Positions 1 to 6,613 of a DNA stretch of 33,508 nucleotides are shown here, one piece after another (within the stretch, counting starts at the first letter, position 1; each line of letters starts with the position of its first letter). Source of the stretch: Hyphomonadaceae bacterium UBA4763. Lineage in GTDB: Bacteria; Pseudomonadota; Alphaproteobacteria; Caulobacterales; Aquidulcibacteraceae. The position numbers and the translations under genes are program-made. Under the pieces are notes generated by a model. The model was not told the DNA's origin and ran no database searches. It was given only the letters and a program-made list of their open reading frames with translations. The DNA is taken from NCBI GenBank assembly GCA_002403455.1, contig DHHV01000129.1, positions 1 to 33,508 on the forward strand. Direction: 5' to 3'.

Positions 1-1140
1 CGTCGCCCGCCCTGCCCCCAAGGGGCCGATGGCGAAGGCCATCGCCGCCAGCGCGCCGAGGAGGCCAGCGCTCGCCAAAGGCGCGGGGTAGAGCTTGGCC
101 AAAATCGGGGCTGGTAGGGTGTCGCCATAGACAGCGGCGATCAGGATCGGCGCGATCGCGCCGATGGCAAGGCCAAGGAGGATCGCAAGACCCGCCAGCA
201 CGCCGGCTTGCACGCCATAGATGACACGGATGTCGGCGGGGCTGGCCCCGAAGGCTTTCAGCACCGCGATCGAGCCGCGCCGCGCGTCCAAAAAGCCGCG
301 CATGGCGCCCGCTATGCCGATGCCGCCGGCGAGCAGGCTCGACAACCCGACAAAGGTCAAAAAGACTTCGATGCGGCCGATGGTCTCGGAAATGTTGGAG
401 GCGCTTTCATTGCGATCGGTGAGGCGACGGGCAAGATCGGGAAAGCGCTCTGTAAAATCGCGCTTGGCGGCGCCAAGATCAGCCCCCTCCGGCAACGCGA
501 CACGCAAGGTGCTCTGATAAAGGCCGCCGGGGCGGATGAGGCCGATGCGGTCGAAATCCTCCATCCGCACCAACAAGCGCGGGGCGAAGGCAAAACCGCG
601 CGCCAGCGAATCCGGTTCCTTGTCAATAATGGCGGCGATCCGCACGTCTTGGTCGATGACGGTGAGAACATCGCCGACTTGGATGTTGAACACAGCGAGC
701 GCGGTGCGCTCGATCGCGGCGCGCGGCAAATCTTCGCCTGGAACCGGCGCAACGGCCTCCGGCCAACGCGCCCCATCGGCGAGAAGAATTTCGCCCTCCA
801 GCGGATGGGCGGCGTCGAGCCCGCGCAACTCGACCAGGCGACGCACCTCGCCGGCGGCGCCCATGCCGCGCGCCTCGATGATCTCGCTGGTGCGGCCTTG
901 CGCGTCGAACCAGGCGCGCACCTCTTGTGAGGGGCGCTGGAGGTTGAGCGACAGCGCCAAATCGCCGCCGAGAATGGCGCGCGCGCGCTCGGCAAAGCCT
1001 GCGCGAAAGGCGGCGGCCGAGGACCCCGCGGCGGCGATCGCCGCAACGCCGATAACAAGGCACGCAGCAAACACGCGCAAGCCGCGCGCCCCGCCGCGCA
1101 ATTCGGCAAAAGCAAGGCCCAAAGCGGTGCGCCAACGCAT
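1..1140 (-). CDS. ABC transporter permease, FtsX/YbbP-type (N-terminal part, cut by the window edge)
   Basis: An open frame of 380 codons starts at the ATG at 1140-1138 and runs off the left edge without a stop. The protein has one N-terminal membrane segment (about residues 22-44), a large extracytoplasmic domain (about 50-245) of the MacB-periplasmic-core type, then membrane segments near 254-275, 301-325 and 355-375 with the FtsX-like stretch VLKAFGASPADI between the first two. This is the layout of permeases of the YbbP family, predicted to work with a YbbA/LolD-type ATPase in moving lipids or lipoproteins; full members are around 800 residues, so roughly half is seen. The gene starts 5 bp after the stop of the dehydratase gene, so the two are probably co-transcribed. 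No ATPase gene lies next to the visible end. Family assignment is good; substrate is unknown. Confidence 0.8.
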   Translation of the reverse strand, partial: MRWRTALGLAFAELRGGARGLRVFAACLVIGVAAIAAAGSSAAAFRAGFAERARAILGGDLALSLNLQRPSQEVRAWFDAQGRTSEIIEARGMGAAGEVRRLVELRGLDAAHPLEGEILLADGARWPEAVAPVPGEDLPRAAIERTALAVFNIQVGDVLTVIDQDVRIAAIIDKEPDSLARGFAFAPRLLVRMEDFDRIGLIRPGGLYQSTLRVALPEGADLGAAKRDFTERFPDLARRLTDRNESASNISETIGRIEVFLTFVGLSSLLAGGIGIAGAMRGFLDARRGSIAVLKAFGASPADIRVIYGVQAGVLAGLAILLGLAIGAIAPILIAAVYGDTLPAPILAKLYPAPLASAGLLGALAAMAFAIGPLGAGRAT

Positions 1141-1145
1141 GAATG

Positions 1146-1454
1146 TTAGCCTTTCGCCGCTTGGTCCATGAATAAGGCCAGCGCGACGTCGAGCCCGGTC
1201 ACCCCGTCGCTGTCATGGGTGGTAAGAACAACGTCGACGCGGTTATAGACGTTGAACCATTCGGGGTGGTGATCCATCTGCTCGGCGCGCAGCGCACAGC
1301 GCGTCATGAAACCGAAAGCAGCGTTGAAGTCCTTGAATTTGAATGACTTCGTAATGGCGTCGCGGTCCGGCGCGGCAGTCCAACCGGCAAGCTCGCTCAG
1401 CGCCTGGGCGGCGCCGATTTTCGCGCGCAGGGCAATGTTGGGGGTCGTGCTCAT
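1146..1454 (-). CDS. phhB: 4a-hydroxytetrahydrobiopterin dehydratase (pterin-4a-carbinolamine dehydratase)
   Basis: This 102-residue protein matches the small dehydratase that regenerates the pterin cofactor after aromatic amino-acid hydroxylation by dehydrating 4a-hydroxytetrahydrobiopterin. The signature is MDHHPEWFNVYNRVDVVLTT near residues 57-76, with the active-site His pair followed by Pro-Glu, and the DSDGVTGLD segment after it. The frame could be extended upstream to 1571, but the start at 1454 is preferred because GGAGA sits just before it and the family is about 100 residues long. No phenylalanine hydroxylase gene is adjacent, so the enzyme may serve another role here, such as molybdopterin- or folate-linked metabolism; that is inference. 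It lies 5 bp upstream of the permease gene. Confidence 0.88.
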   Translation of the reverse strand: MSTTPNIALRAKIGAAQALSELAGWTAAPDRDAITKSFKFKDFNAAFGFMTRCALRAEQMDHHPEWFNVYNRVDVVLTTHDSDGVTGLDVALALFMDQAAKG

Positions 1455-1610
1455 CCCGCGTCTCCAGTGTGAGGGGCGTTGTGCGGGCAACATAGGGCGG
1501 CGGAAGCGGTTCGTCGCGGGGGAATGCGTTGGTCGATCTTCAGAATTCGCCTTGCACTTTAGGTCCTTCACATGATCGCGCTTGCGGGACCGGGTGATTG
1601 GTTTGATTGC

Positions 1611-2663
1611 TCAACCGATCGGATAATGATGCGTCAAATAGGCCTCCCACTTGGCTTCGAACGCGGCGATGTCTGTCGGCAGGCCGTTTGCCGCGCCATT
1701 TTCGGCCAGCCAGTCGTTGAAAGTTCGTCCCGCCGCATAACCTTCGGCGATTGAGCCAAAAATGTTTTCGGTCTTGGTCGTTTCAATCAAAAAATCTGCG
1801 AAAACACGGGCTTGAAGATAAAATGACGGCGCATTGCTATTGCCAATCAATGCTTTGGCTTCGTCACCTTTATAGATCGTAATCTTGAAAGCGCCGTCCG
1901 AGCGTCCTTCGGCGGCTGCTTCTTTCTTCGCTTCCGTCAAAAGATGAGCGTCCTCCTGGGCCAGCGGGTGCGCCATTTCGAGGAAATGCCGCATCGGCCA
2001 GATGCGACCTTGGAATTTCCCCTGCCGTTGGAGAGCGAATTGACGACGCCGATCCGCGGTCGTCTTCGCGTCTTCGCAGAGAATTGCGGCCGTTTCATCC
2101 AACCAATCCGGGGCCGAGCCGCCATAATGCGATTGTGCGCCGCCCGATTCTGCCGACGAAAACGCATAGGCTTTGATAAATCGCGTGTGGCACGCCTCAT
2201 GGGCGATTACGCCCTCTTCCCGATTTTGCGCGCCGCCGATTTCCGCGAGCTTCTTGTCAATTTCCGCCTCGATCGCCGCTGGTGTGAGATCGGGCATGGA
2301 TTTGCGCAACGTCTCGCGCAATGCGTCGCCGATGGCGCGCGAGAAGCTCGCATGGCGCGCAAGCCAGGGCATTGCAAGATCGGTTTGAAGCTGGTCTTTG
2401 AGCGCCACGAATCGCTCAGGCGCCGCAATCAAGGCCAAGGATGGCGCAGGGCGGCTGAAATGCGCCTGAAAGAGGCGCGCACTCTCGTCAATCGCAGCGG
2501 CGAACCGCATGGCGTCGTCGGCCGTTTCGGCGATGGCGAGGCCGGATGACCCGGCCTTGCAGAAAAGCCCATCGGGCATTGCGGGGCAAAGCGGGGCGGC
2601 GGCGGCCGGCGAAATCGTCCACAGCCCCCAAACGATTGCCGAGATGTGGTATATCCGGATCAT
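1611..2663 (-). CDS. exported HExxH metallopeptidase-like protein (gluzincin type), function unknown
   Basis: A 350-residue protein with a Sec-type signal peptide (about residues 1-23, ending in a run of alanines before PLCP). It carries HEACH at residues 155-159 and WLDE at 187-190. An HExxH with a downstream Glu in a WLDE context about 30 residues later is the usual zinc-site arrangement of gluzincin peptidases, so a periplasmic zinc peptidase is likely, though I recognise no named family over the rest of the chain. Several cysteines (26, 35, 158, 196) are present. The ATG at 2663 is preferred over the one at 2684 because GGGG lies about 8 bases upstream and the signal peptide then begins directly. 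It is divergent from the two-component system at 2800-5018. Confidence 0.68.
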   Translation of the reverse strand: MIRIYHISAIVWGLWTISPAAAAPLCPAMPDGLFCKAGSSGLAIAETADDAMRFAAAIDESARLFQAHFSRPAPSLALIAAPERFVALKDQLQTDLAMPWLARHASFSRAIGDALRETLRKSMPDLTPAAIEAEIDKKLAEIGGAQNREEGVIAHEACHTRFIKAYAFSSAESGGAQSHYGGSAPDWLDETAAILCEDAKTTADRRRQFALQRQGKFQGRIWPMRHFLEMAHPLAQEDAHLLTEAKKEAAAEGRSDGAFKITIYKGDEAKALIGNSNAPSFYLQARVFADFLIETTKTENIFGSIAEGYAAGRTFNDWLAENGAANGLPTDIAAFEAKWEAYLTHHYPIG

Positions 2664-2743
2664 TGACGCTGCCCCTTCGTTCATGGCGCTTGCTTATCAG
2701 CCGTCGAGTTAGCGGCGCTGCATTGCGGAAGAATGTCATTCAA

Positions 2744-2784
2744 TTGCGGGCCGGTTTCAGCGTTGCAATATTCTTGAAATATTC
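2744..2784 (+). promoter_or_regulatory. putative promoter and direct-repeat operator of the two-component operon
   Basis: TTGCGG at 2744-2749 and CAATAT at 2766-2771 with a 16-bp spacer could be a sigma-70 type promoter. The heptamer AATATTC occurs at 2767-2773 and again at 2778-2784, 11 bp apart and in the same orientation, a typical arrangement for tandem binding of OmpR-family regulators. The repeat overlaps the presumed -10 element and start site, so it would fit autorepression. GAGAGG at 2785-2790 is the ribosome-binding site for the regulator gene. Promoter and operator functions are inferred from spacing only. Confidence 0.4.
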
Positions 2785-2799
2785 GAGAGGTTATTACAC

Positions 2800-3519
2800 G
2801 TGATGCTCGAAACGCTCTCGCCGCGACCGTTGGTGTTGATCGTCGATGACGATGATGACATCCGCTCTGGACTGGCGGCCGTGTTCGTAAAGTCCGGATT
2901 TGCCGTCGCGACGGCCGAGGACGTGCCGGCGCTCGAGCGCGCGTTGAGAAAAGATGGCGCAGACGTCATCATTCTCGACTTGCTGCTGCCGGGCGAGGAC
3001 GGCCTATCGGCCTGTCGGCGATTATCGGCAGCGGGCGCGCCGCCGATCATCATGCTTTCTGCGCTTGGCGATGACGCTGACCGCATCGTTGGGCTGGAAA
3101 TCGGCGCCGACGATTACCTCGCCAAACCGTGCAATCCGCGCGAATTGGTGGCGCGGGCGCGCGCCGTGCTGCGGCGGGCGCGAGATCGGTCGGGACCCGT
3201 CGCAAAAGGTGTGGCGTTGCGCTTTGCCGGATTTACGCTCGACATTGCCCGACTCGAATTGATTGATCCGGATGGGGTGGTCTTGCCGCTGTCGGGTGGG
3301 GAATTTCGGCTCTTGCAAGCATTTCTAGAGCGCCCCCAGCGGGTGTTGTCCCGCGATTTGCTGGTGGAACTCGCTTTTGGCGAAGGCGACGTCTTTGACC
3401 GCGCCGTCGATGTGCAGGTGTCGCGACTTCGGCGCAAACTTGATCGGCCCGGCCAAGAATTAATCCGCACTGTGCGCGGGGAGGGTTATATCTTTGCCGT
3501 GAAGCCGGAGCGGCGATGA
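2800..3519 (+). CDS. OmpR-family response regulator
   Basis: A 239-residue two-domain regulator. The receiver domain (about residues 10-125) has the acidic cluster VDDDDD at 15-20, the phospho-acceptor Asp60 in IILDLLLPGEDG, the conserved Ser/Thr region IIMLSA and the Lys of AKPCNP. The C-terminal winged-helix DNA-binding domain (about 145-236) ends with the recognisable VDVQVSRLRRKL and IRTVRGEGYIF stretches. The GTG at 2800 is 9 bases after GAGAGG; the next codon is ATG at 2803, so either may be used. The stop overlaps the kinase start by 4 bases (ATGA), so translation is probably coupled. Target genes are unknown; the divergent metallopeptidase gene is a candidate. Confidence 0.92.
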   Translation: MMLETLSPRPLVLIVDDDDDIRSGLAAVFVKSGFAVATAEDVPALERALRKDGADVIILDLLLPGEDGLSACRRLSAAGAPPIIMLSALGDDADRIVGLEIGADDYLAKPCNPRELVARARAVLRRARDRSGPVAKGVALRFAGFTLDIARLELIDPDGVVLPLSGGEFRLLQAFLERPQRVLSRDLLVELAFGEGDVFDRAVDVQVSRLRRKLDRPGQELIRTVRGEGYIFAVKPERR

Positions 3520-5018
3520 AACCTGGGCTTCCCATCGCGGCTTATTTGATTGGATTGTCGGCCGCCGCCATGACTGCGGCCTTTGTCGCTGCGTTGACGA
3601 TTGTGCTCGTCTTGCCGCCACGCCCGCCAGGCTTGCTGCGCGGCGACCAATTGATTGCGGCGTTTTCCGAAGCCTATGCTGAGGCGATTGCGGGTCGGCG
3701 GCCTGCCGCGCGCGGACGGTTAGAGTTCAACATTGCCCACCAGCCGCCGCAACCAACACAAAATCCAATGGCCGCGCAGTTTGCCGATGATGTAGCAGAT
3801 AGTTTGCAAACCTCGCCGGCCGCAATCCGCGTCGCTGGGGCATTCGTGCGATCCGGCGCAGTCGTTTTTCGTCGCAACGGCGATGAAGCAAGTCTTGCTG
3901 ATACGCTCGATGACGCGATCCGCGTGGTTGAGTTGGCGTCCCGGCCGATAGCGGCGTCCCAGGGCTCCGCTCAATTCGACCAGGCGACCATCGCGCCGAT
4001 GGATTCGAAACGCCGCGCCGAGATCCTGCGCCTGTTGCCGCAAATCTGGCGTGAAGACGGGGCGAACGCTGCAACGCCGCAGGATTTCGCCCGCGTTGTA
4101 TTGGTCGAGACATTCGAAATCGCCGCACACTTGCCAGACGGCCAATGGTTGGTGATGCGGCAAGGCCGCAATTGGGCTGAACTCGACTGGATGGGACGGG
4201 CAGCATTGGCGCTAGGATCGGCGCTTCTCGTCATTGCCGGGATGGCGGCCCTGCTCGCGCGCAAAATCGCGTCGACCGTGCGCGCCTTTGCCGTAGCCGT
4301 GCAAGCGATCGGCGTTGACCCAAAGGGACCGCCGATTTTGATCGACGGCCCGCGCGAAATTCGCGAAGCCGCACGCGCGGTTAACGCCATGCAAGATCGA
4401 CTACGCGTCTTGATTGCCGATCGCACCCAGACGCTGGCGACCGTGGCGCATGATATGCGCACGCCCCTAATGCGCTTGCGGCTTGCCGCCGAGAATTCGC
4501 CGCCAGATCAACGCGATCGTTTCGCTAAACACCTCGCGGAGGTTGAAACGCTGGTTGCCTCGTTCATCGCCTTCGCGCGCGACGACCCGGCGGCGGAAAA
4601 ACGCGTGCGGCTGGACCTTGCCGCCCTGTTGGACAGCCTCGTCGCCGATCACCAAGCCATGGGGCGCGTTGTCCATTATGATGGTCCCCCGCGTTTGATC
4701 ATCTCCGGTCAAAGCCTTGGGCTAAAGCGATTATTCGGCAATCTGATCGACAATGCCGTGAAACATGGCGGCGTCTGTGAGGTGCGCCTGGGCCTAACAG
4801 CGGAAGGAGTGCGTATCGATGTTCTGGACGATGGGCCCGGCGTTCCGGAAACGGACCGTGAGCGCATTTTTGAGCCCTTCGTTCGCTTGGCGGAGGGCGG
4901 CGCTGGATTGGGACTGGCGGCGGCTCGATCCATTGCGCGCGGCCATGGCGGCGATATTGTTGAAGTTGGACGCGCGGGGCGCGGGGCGCATTTTCAGATA
5001 AATATTCCGGCGATTTGA
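3516..5018 (+). CDS. sensor histidine kinase, EnvZ-like layout
   Basis: This 500-residue membrane kinase pairs with the preceding regulator. It has a first membrane segment (about 8-34), a periplasmic sensor region of about 190 residues, a second membrane segment (about 227-248), a HAMP linker (about 249-300), the dimerisation helix with phospho-acceptor His312 in TVAHDMRTPLMRLR, and the ATP-binding domain with the N box (NLIDNAVKHGG, 409-419), DDGPGVP (438-444), IFEPFVR and GGAGLGLAAARSIARGHGG. All catalytic boxes look intact. The sensor region shows no domain I recognise, so the stimulus is unknown. The gene is followed 23 bp later by the oppositely oriented toxin gene. Confidence 0.92.
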   Translation: MKPGLPIAAYLIGLSAAAMTAAFVAALTIVLVLPPRPPGLLRGDQLIAAFSEAYAEAIAGRRPAARGRLEFNIAHQPPQPTQNPMAAQFADDVADSLQTSPAAIRVAGAFVRSGAVVFRRNGDEASLADTLDDAIRVVELASRPIAASQGSAQFDQATIAPMDSKRRAEILRLLPQIWREDGANAATPQDFARVVLVETFEIAAHLPDGQWLVMRQGRNWAELDWMGRAALALGSALLVIAGMAALLARKIASTVRAFAVAVQAIGVDPKGPPILIDGPREIREAARAVNAMQDRLRVLIADRTQTLATVAHDMRTPLMRLRLAAENSPPDQRDRFAKHLAEVETLVASFIAFARDDPAAEKRVRLDLAALLDSLVADHQAMGRVVHYDGPPRLIISGQSLGLKRLFGNLIDNAVKHGGVCEVRLGLTAEGVRIDVLDDGPGVPETDRERIFEPFVRLAEGGAGLGLAAARSIARGHGGDIVEVGRAGRGAHFQINIPAI

Positions 5019-5041
5019 TAATAAGAACTCGGCGGTCAGCT

Positions 5042-5440
5042 TCACACCAACAACACTTCGAGCCCGGCGCAGCGCTTGAATTGGGCATCGCTGGTGACGA
5101 GAGGCTGGCCCTTTGAGATCGCGGCGGCGGCGATCAAGCGATCGAATGGGTCGTCATTTGGAAATTCAAGCCGCATCGCGAGGGCGATTTGCGCTTGCTC
5201 GATGGGCAAAATGTCGATGACGGCGCGAAAGCACCAGCTGGCGAAGGTTTCACTTGGGGCGCTGGCGAAGGGCTCCGGCATCGGCAATTTGCCTTTGCGA
5301 TGTTTGATGGTGATTTCCCAAAAGGAAATGAGGCTGGTCGACCGATATTCTTTTGGATCGCTTAGGCGCGCCAAAATAATGGGTTTCACCGTTTCTGGTT
5401 GGCGCACCAGATTGATGATTACATTGGTGTCGAGAAGCAC
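5042..5440 (-). CDS. PIN-domain toxin, VapC-like
   Basis: A 132-residue PIN-domain protein, expected to be an RNase that acts when freed from its antitoxin. The acidic residues expected of the metal site are visible: Asp4 in LLDTN, Glu in SFWEITIKHRKGKL, Asp in NDDPFDRLIAAAA, and Asp in VTSDAQF near the C-terminus. The WEI and DPFDRLIAAAA forms are typical of the subgroup encoded with Phd/YefM-type antitoxins. The start overlaps the end of the antitoxin gene by one base, so the pair is a translationally coupled operon. The sequence shows no truncation. Confidence 0.9.
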   Translation of the reverse strand: MLLDTNVIINLVRQPETVKPIILARLSDPKEYRSTSLISFWEITIKHRKGKLPMPEPFASAPSETFASWCFRAVIDILPIEQAQIALAMRLEFPNDDPFDRLIAAAAISKGQPLVTSDAQFKRCAGLEVLLV

Positions 5441-5718
5441 TATATCTCCTCGTTGGCGATTTTATCAAACAATTCCGTGACATAGCGATCGCTTTCCGCC
5501 CATTCTTCGTCGGTGAAGGGCGGCCATTTGTCTCGCATAAAACCAAATTCGGGGGTGCGACCGGCCTTCGGTTCATGGATGATCGGCGTCAGCGCCGCAA
5601 GCGGTCGGCCATTGCGGGCGATCAAAATCGTCTCGCCATTGGCGGCGCGCTCGACCAGTTGGGAAAACTGCGTCTTGGCGTCGTAAATATTGTATTGGGA
5701 GATGGTCATCGCGGTCAT
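5440..5718 (-). CDS. Phd/YefM-family antitoxin
   Basis: The N-terminal half (about residues 4-50) has the Phd/YefM fold signature YDAKTQFSQLVERAANGE followed by ILIARNGRPLAALTPI; this part binds DNA. The acidic C-terminal half, with DEEWAESDRYVTELF, is the part expected to wrap the toxin. Possible ATG starts lie at 5718 and 5709 with AGAGA just upstream; one further upstream at 5733 would begin inside the operator region and is less likely. It precedes and overlaps the PIN toxin gene. The gene product probably represses its own promoter through the repeats at 5736-5766. Confidence 0.87.
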   Translation of the reverse strand: MTAMTISQYNIYDAKTQFSQLVERAANGETILIARNGRPLAALTPIIHEPKAGRTPEFGFMRDKWPPFTDEEWAESDRYVTELFDKIANEEI

Positions 5719-5734
5719 GTCTCTAAGTACCAAA

Positions 5735-5766
5735 CTTGACCAAGTTGGTCAAGTTGGTTGACCAAC
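5735..5766. promoter_or_regulatory. operator of the toxin-antitoxin operon: three alternating TTGACCAA half-sites
   Basis: The octamer TTGACCAA is at 5736-5743, its reverse complement at 5745-5752, and the direct form again at 5758-5765. The first pair forms a perfect 9-bp inverted repeat about one central base (5735-5753). The second pair forms another inverted repeat with a 5-base centre; its core GTTGGT/ACCAAC is at 5753-5766. The site lies directly upstream of the antitoxin gene, the usual place for autoregulation by a Phd-type antitoxin or its toxin complex. Confidence 0.75.
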
Positions 5767-6048
5767 GCAAGGCGGGCGATCGTTTCGTTCATGGAATGAC
5801 CGATTACCGCATGCCACCTATGCGCTGGAGGCGGCGATTTTGCCAATGGCGGCGGATGTTTCGACCAAAATCAGGCCCGACGGGCGCATGGCGCGCGTTG
5901 CAAGCCTGAAAATCGCGTGATATCGCCACCCGCAATGAACAGAGCCGGGCGCTGCGCGTCGCTCGGAGACCTCCATCCCTACCGGTTGAACAGGCGTTGA
6001 CGTCCGCACGCGCGCGGCCGAACGCCCCGATCAGAGAGCACGCACAAC
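5767..6048. other. gene-free stretch between toxin-antitoxin operon and atpH
   Basis: About 280 bases with no gene I can support. A plus-strand frame without a start codon is open from 5762 to a TGA at 5918-5920 and has natural-looking composition near its end (STKIRPDGRMARVASLKIA), so it could be the tail of a decayed gene. A 63-codon minus-strand frame at 5818-6009 has no similarity I recognise. The ATP synthase promoter should lie in this stretch, but no convincing -35/-10 pair is visible. AGAGAG at 6033-6038 probably serves as the ribosome-binding site for atpH. Confidence 0.5.
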
Positions 6049-6609
6049 TTGGCCGCTCCGACTTCGCAAAGCTTTTCTGCCGCGGCCGATCGCTATGCCG
6101 CCGCTTTGTTCGATCTGGCGCTGGAAGCCGGCGCGGTCGATGTGATCGACGCCGATCTGACGGCCTTTGCCCGCCTGATCGCCGAGAACGCCGATTTGGC
6201 CGAAAGCCTCGCGAGTCCCTTGGTCGCGGCGGGCGACAAAGCCAATGTGATCGCCGCGATCGCCGATAAAGCCGGCTTGCAGGAACTCGCCCGCAAGGGG
6301 CTGGGGCTGTTGGCCGCCAATGGCCGCGCTGCGCAGGCGCAAGGCTTTGCGCGCGCCTTTGCCGAGCGGGCGGCGGCGCATCGCGGCGGGGTGCGCGCCG
6401 TGGTGACGGCCGCAGCGGCGCTGACGCCCGCGCAAATCAACGATTTGCAAACCCGGCTAAGCGCCAAATTTGGCAAGCCGGTGACGATCGAGACCGACAT
6501 CAACCCGGAATTGTTGGGCGGCCTGACGATCCGGATTGGCTCGCGCCTGTTCGATGCGAGCCTTGCCAGCAAGCTTCAATCCCTAAAAACCTTGATGAGA
6601 GGGGCGTAA
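6049..6609 (+). CDS. atpH: F1F0 ATP synthase delta subunit
   Basis: The 186-residue delta subunit joins the F1 head to the peripheral stalk. The N-terminal helical domain begins with DRYAAALFDLALEAGAVD, and the C-terminal part has the family signature ETDINPELLGGLTIRIGSRLFDASLASKL. The start is a TTG at 6049; there is no in-frame ATG or Met codon before the last few residues, so a TTG start is forced by the alignment to the family N-terminus. It opens the F1 cluster and is followed by atpA after 4 bases. The b and a/c subunit genes (atpF, atpB, atpE) are not here, as is normal in alphaproteobacteria where F0 and F1 operons are split. Confidence 0.95.
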   Translation: MAAPTSQSFSAAADRYAAALFDLALEAGAVDVIDADLTAFARLIAENADLAESLASPLVAAGDKANVIAAIADKAGLQELARKGLGLLAANGRAAQAQGFARAFAERAAAHRGGVRAVVTAAAALTPAQINDLQTRLSAKFGKPVTIETDINPELLGGLTIRIGSRLFDASLASKLQSLKTLMRGA

Positions 6610-6613
6610 CGCC

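Noticed and set aside
208..930. 240-codon plus-strand frame opposite the permease
   Set aside because: The minus-strand permease frame is open over all 380 codons with membrane segments and an FtsX-like motif; the plus-strand frame has none.
5818..6009. 63-codon minus-strand frame between the toxin-antitoxin operon and atpH
   Set aside because: No ribosome-binding site, no recognisable similarity, and unusual composition.
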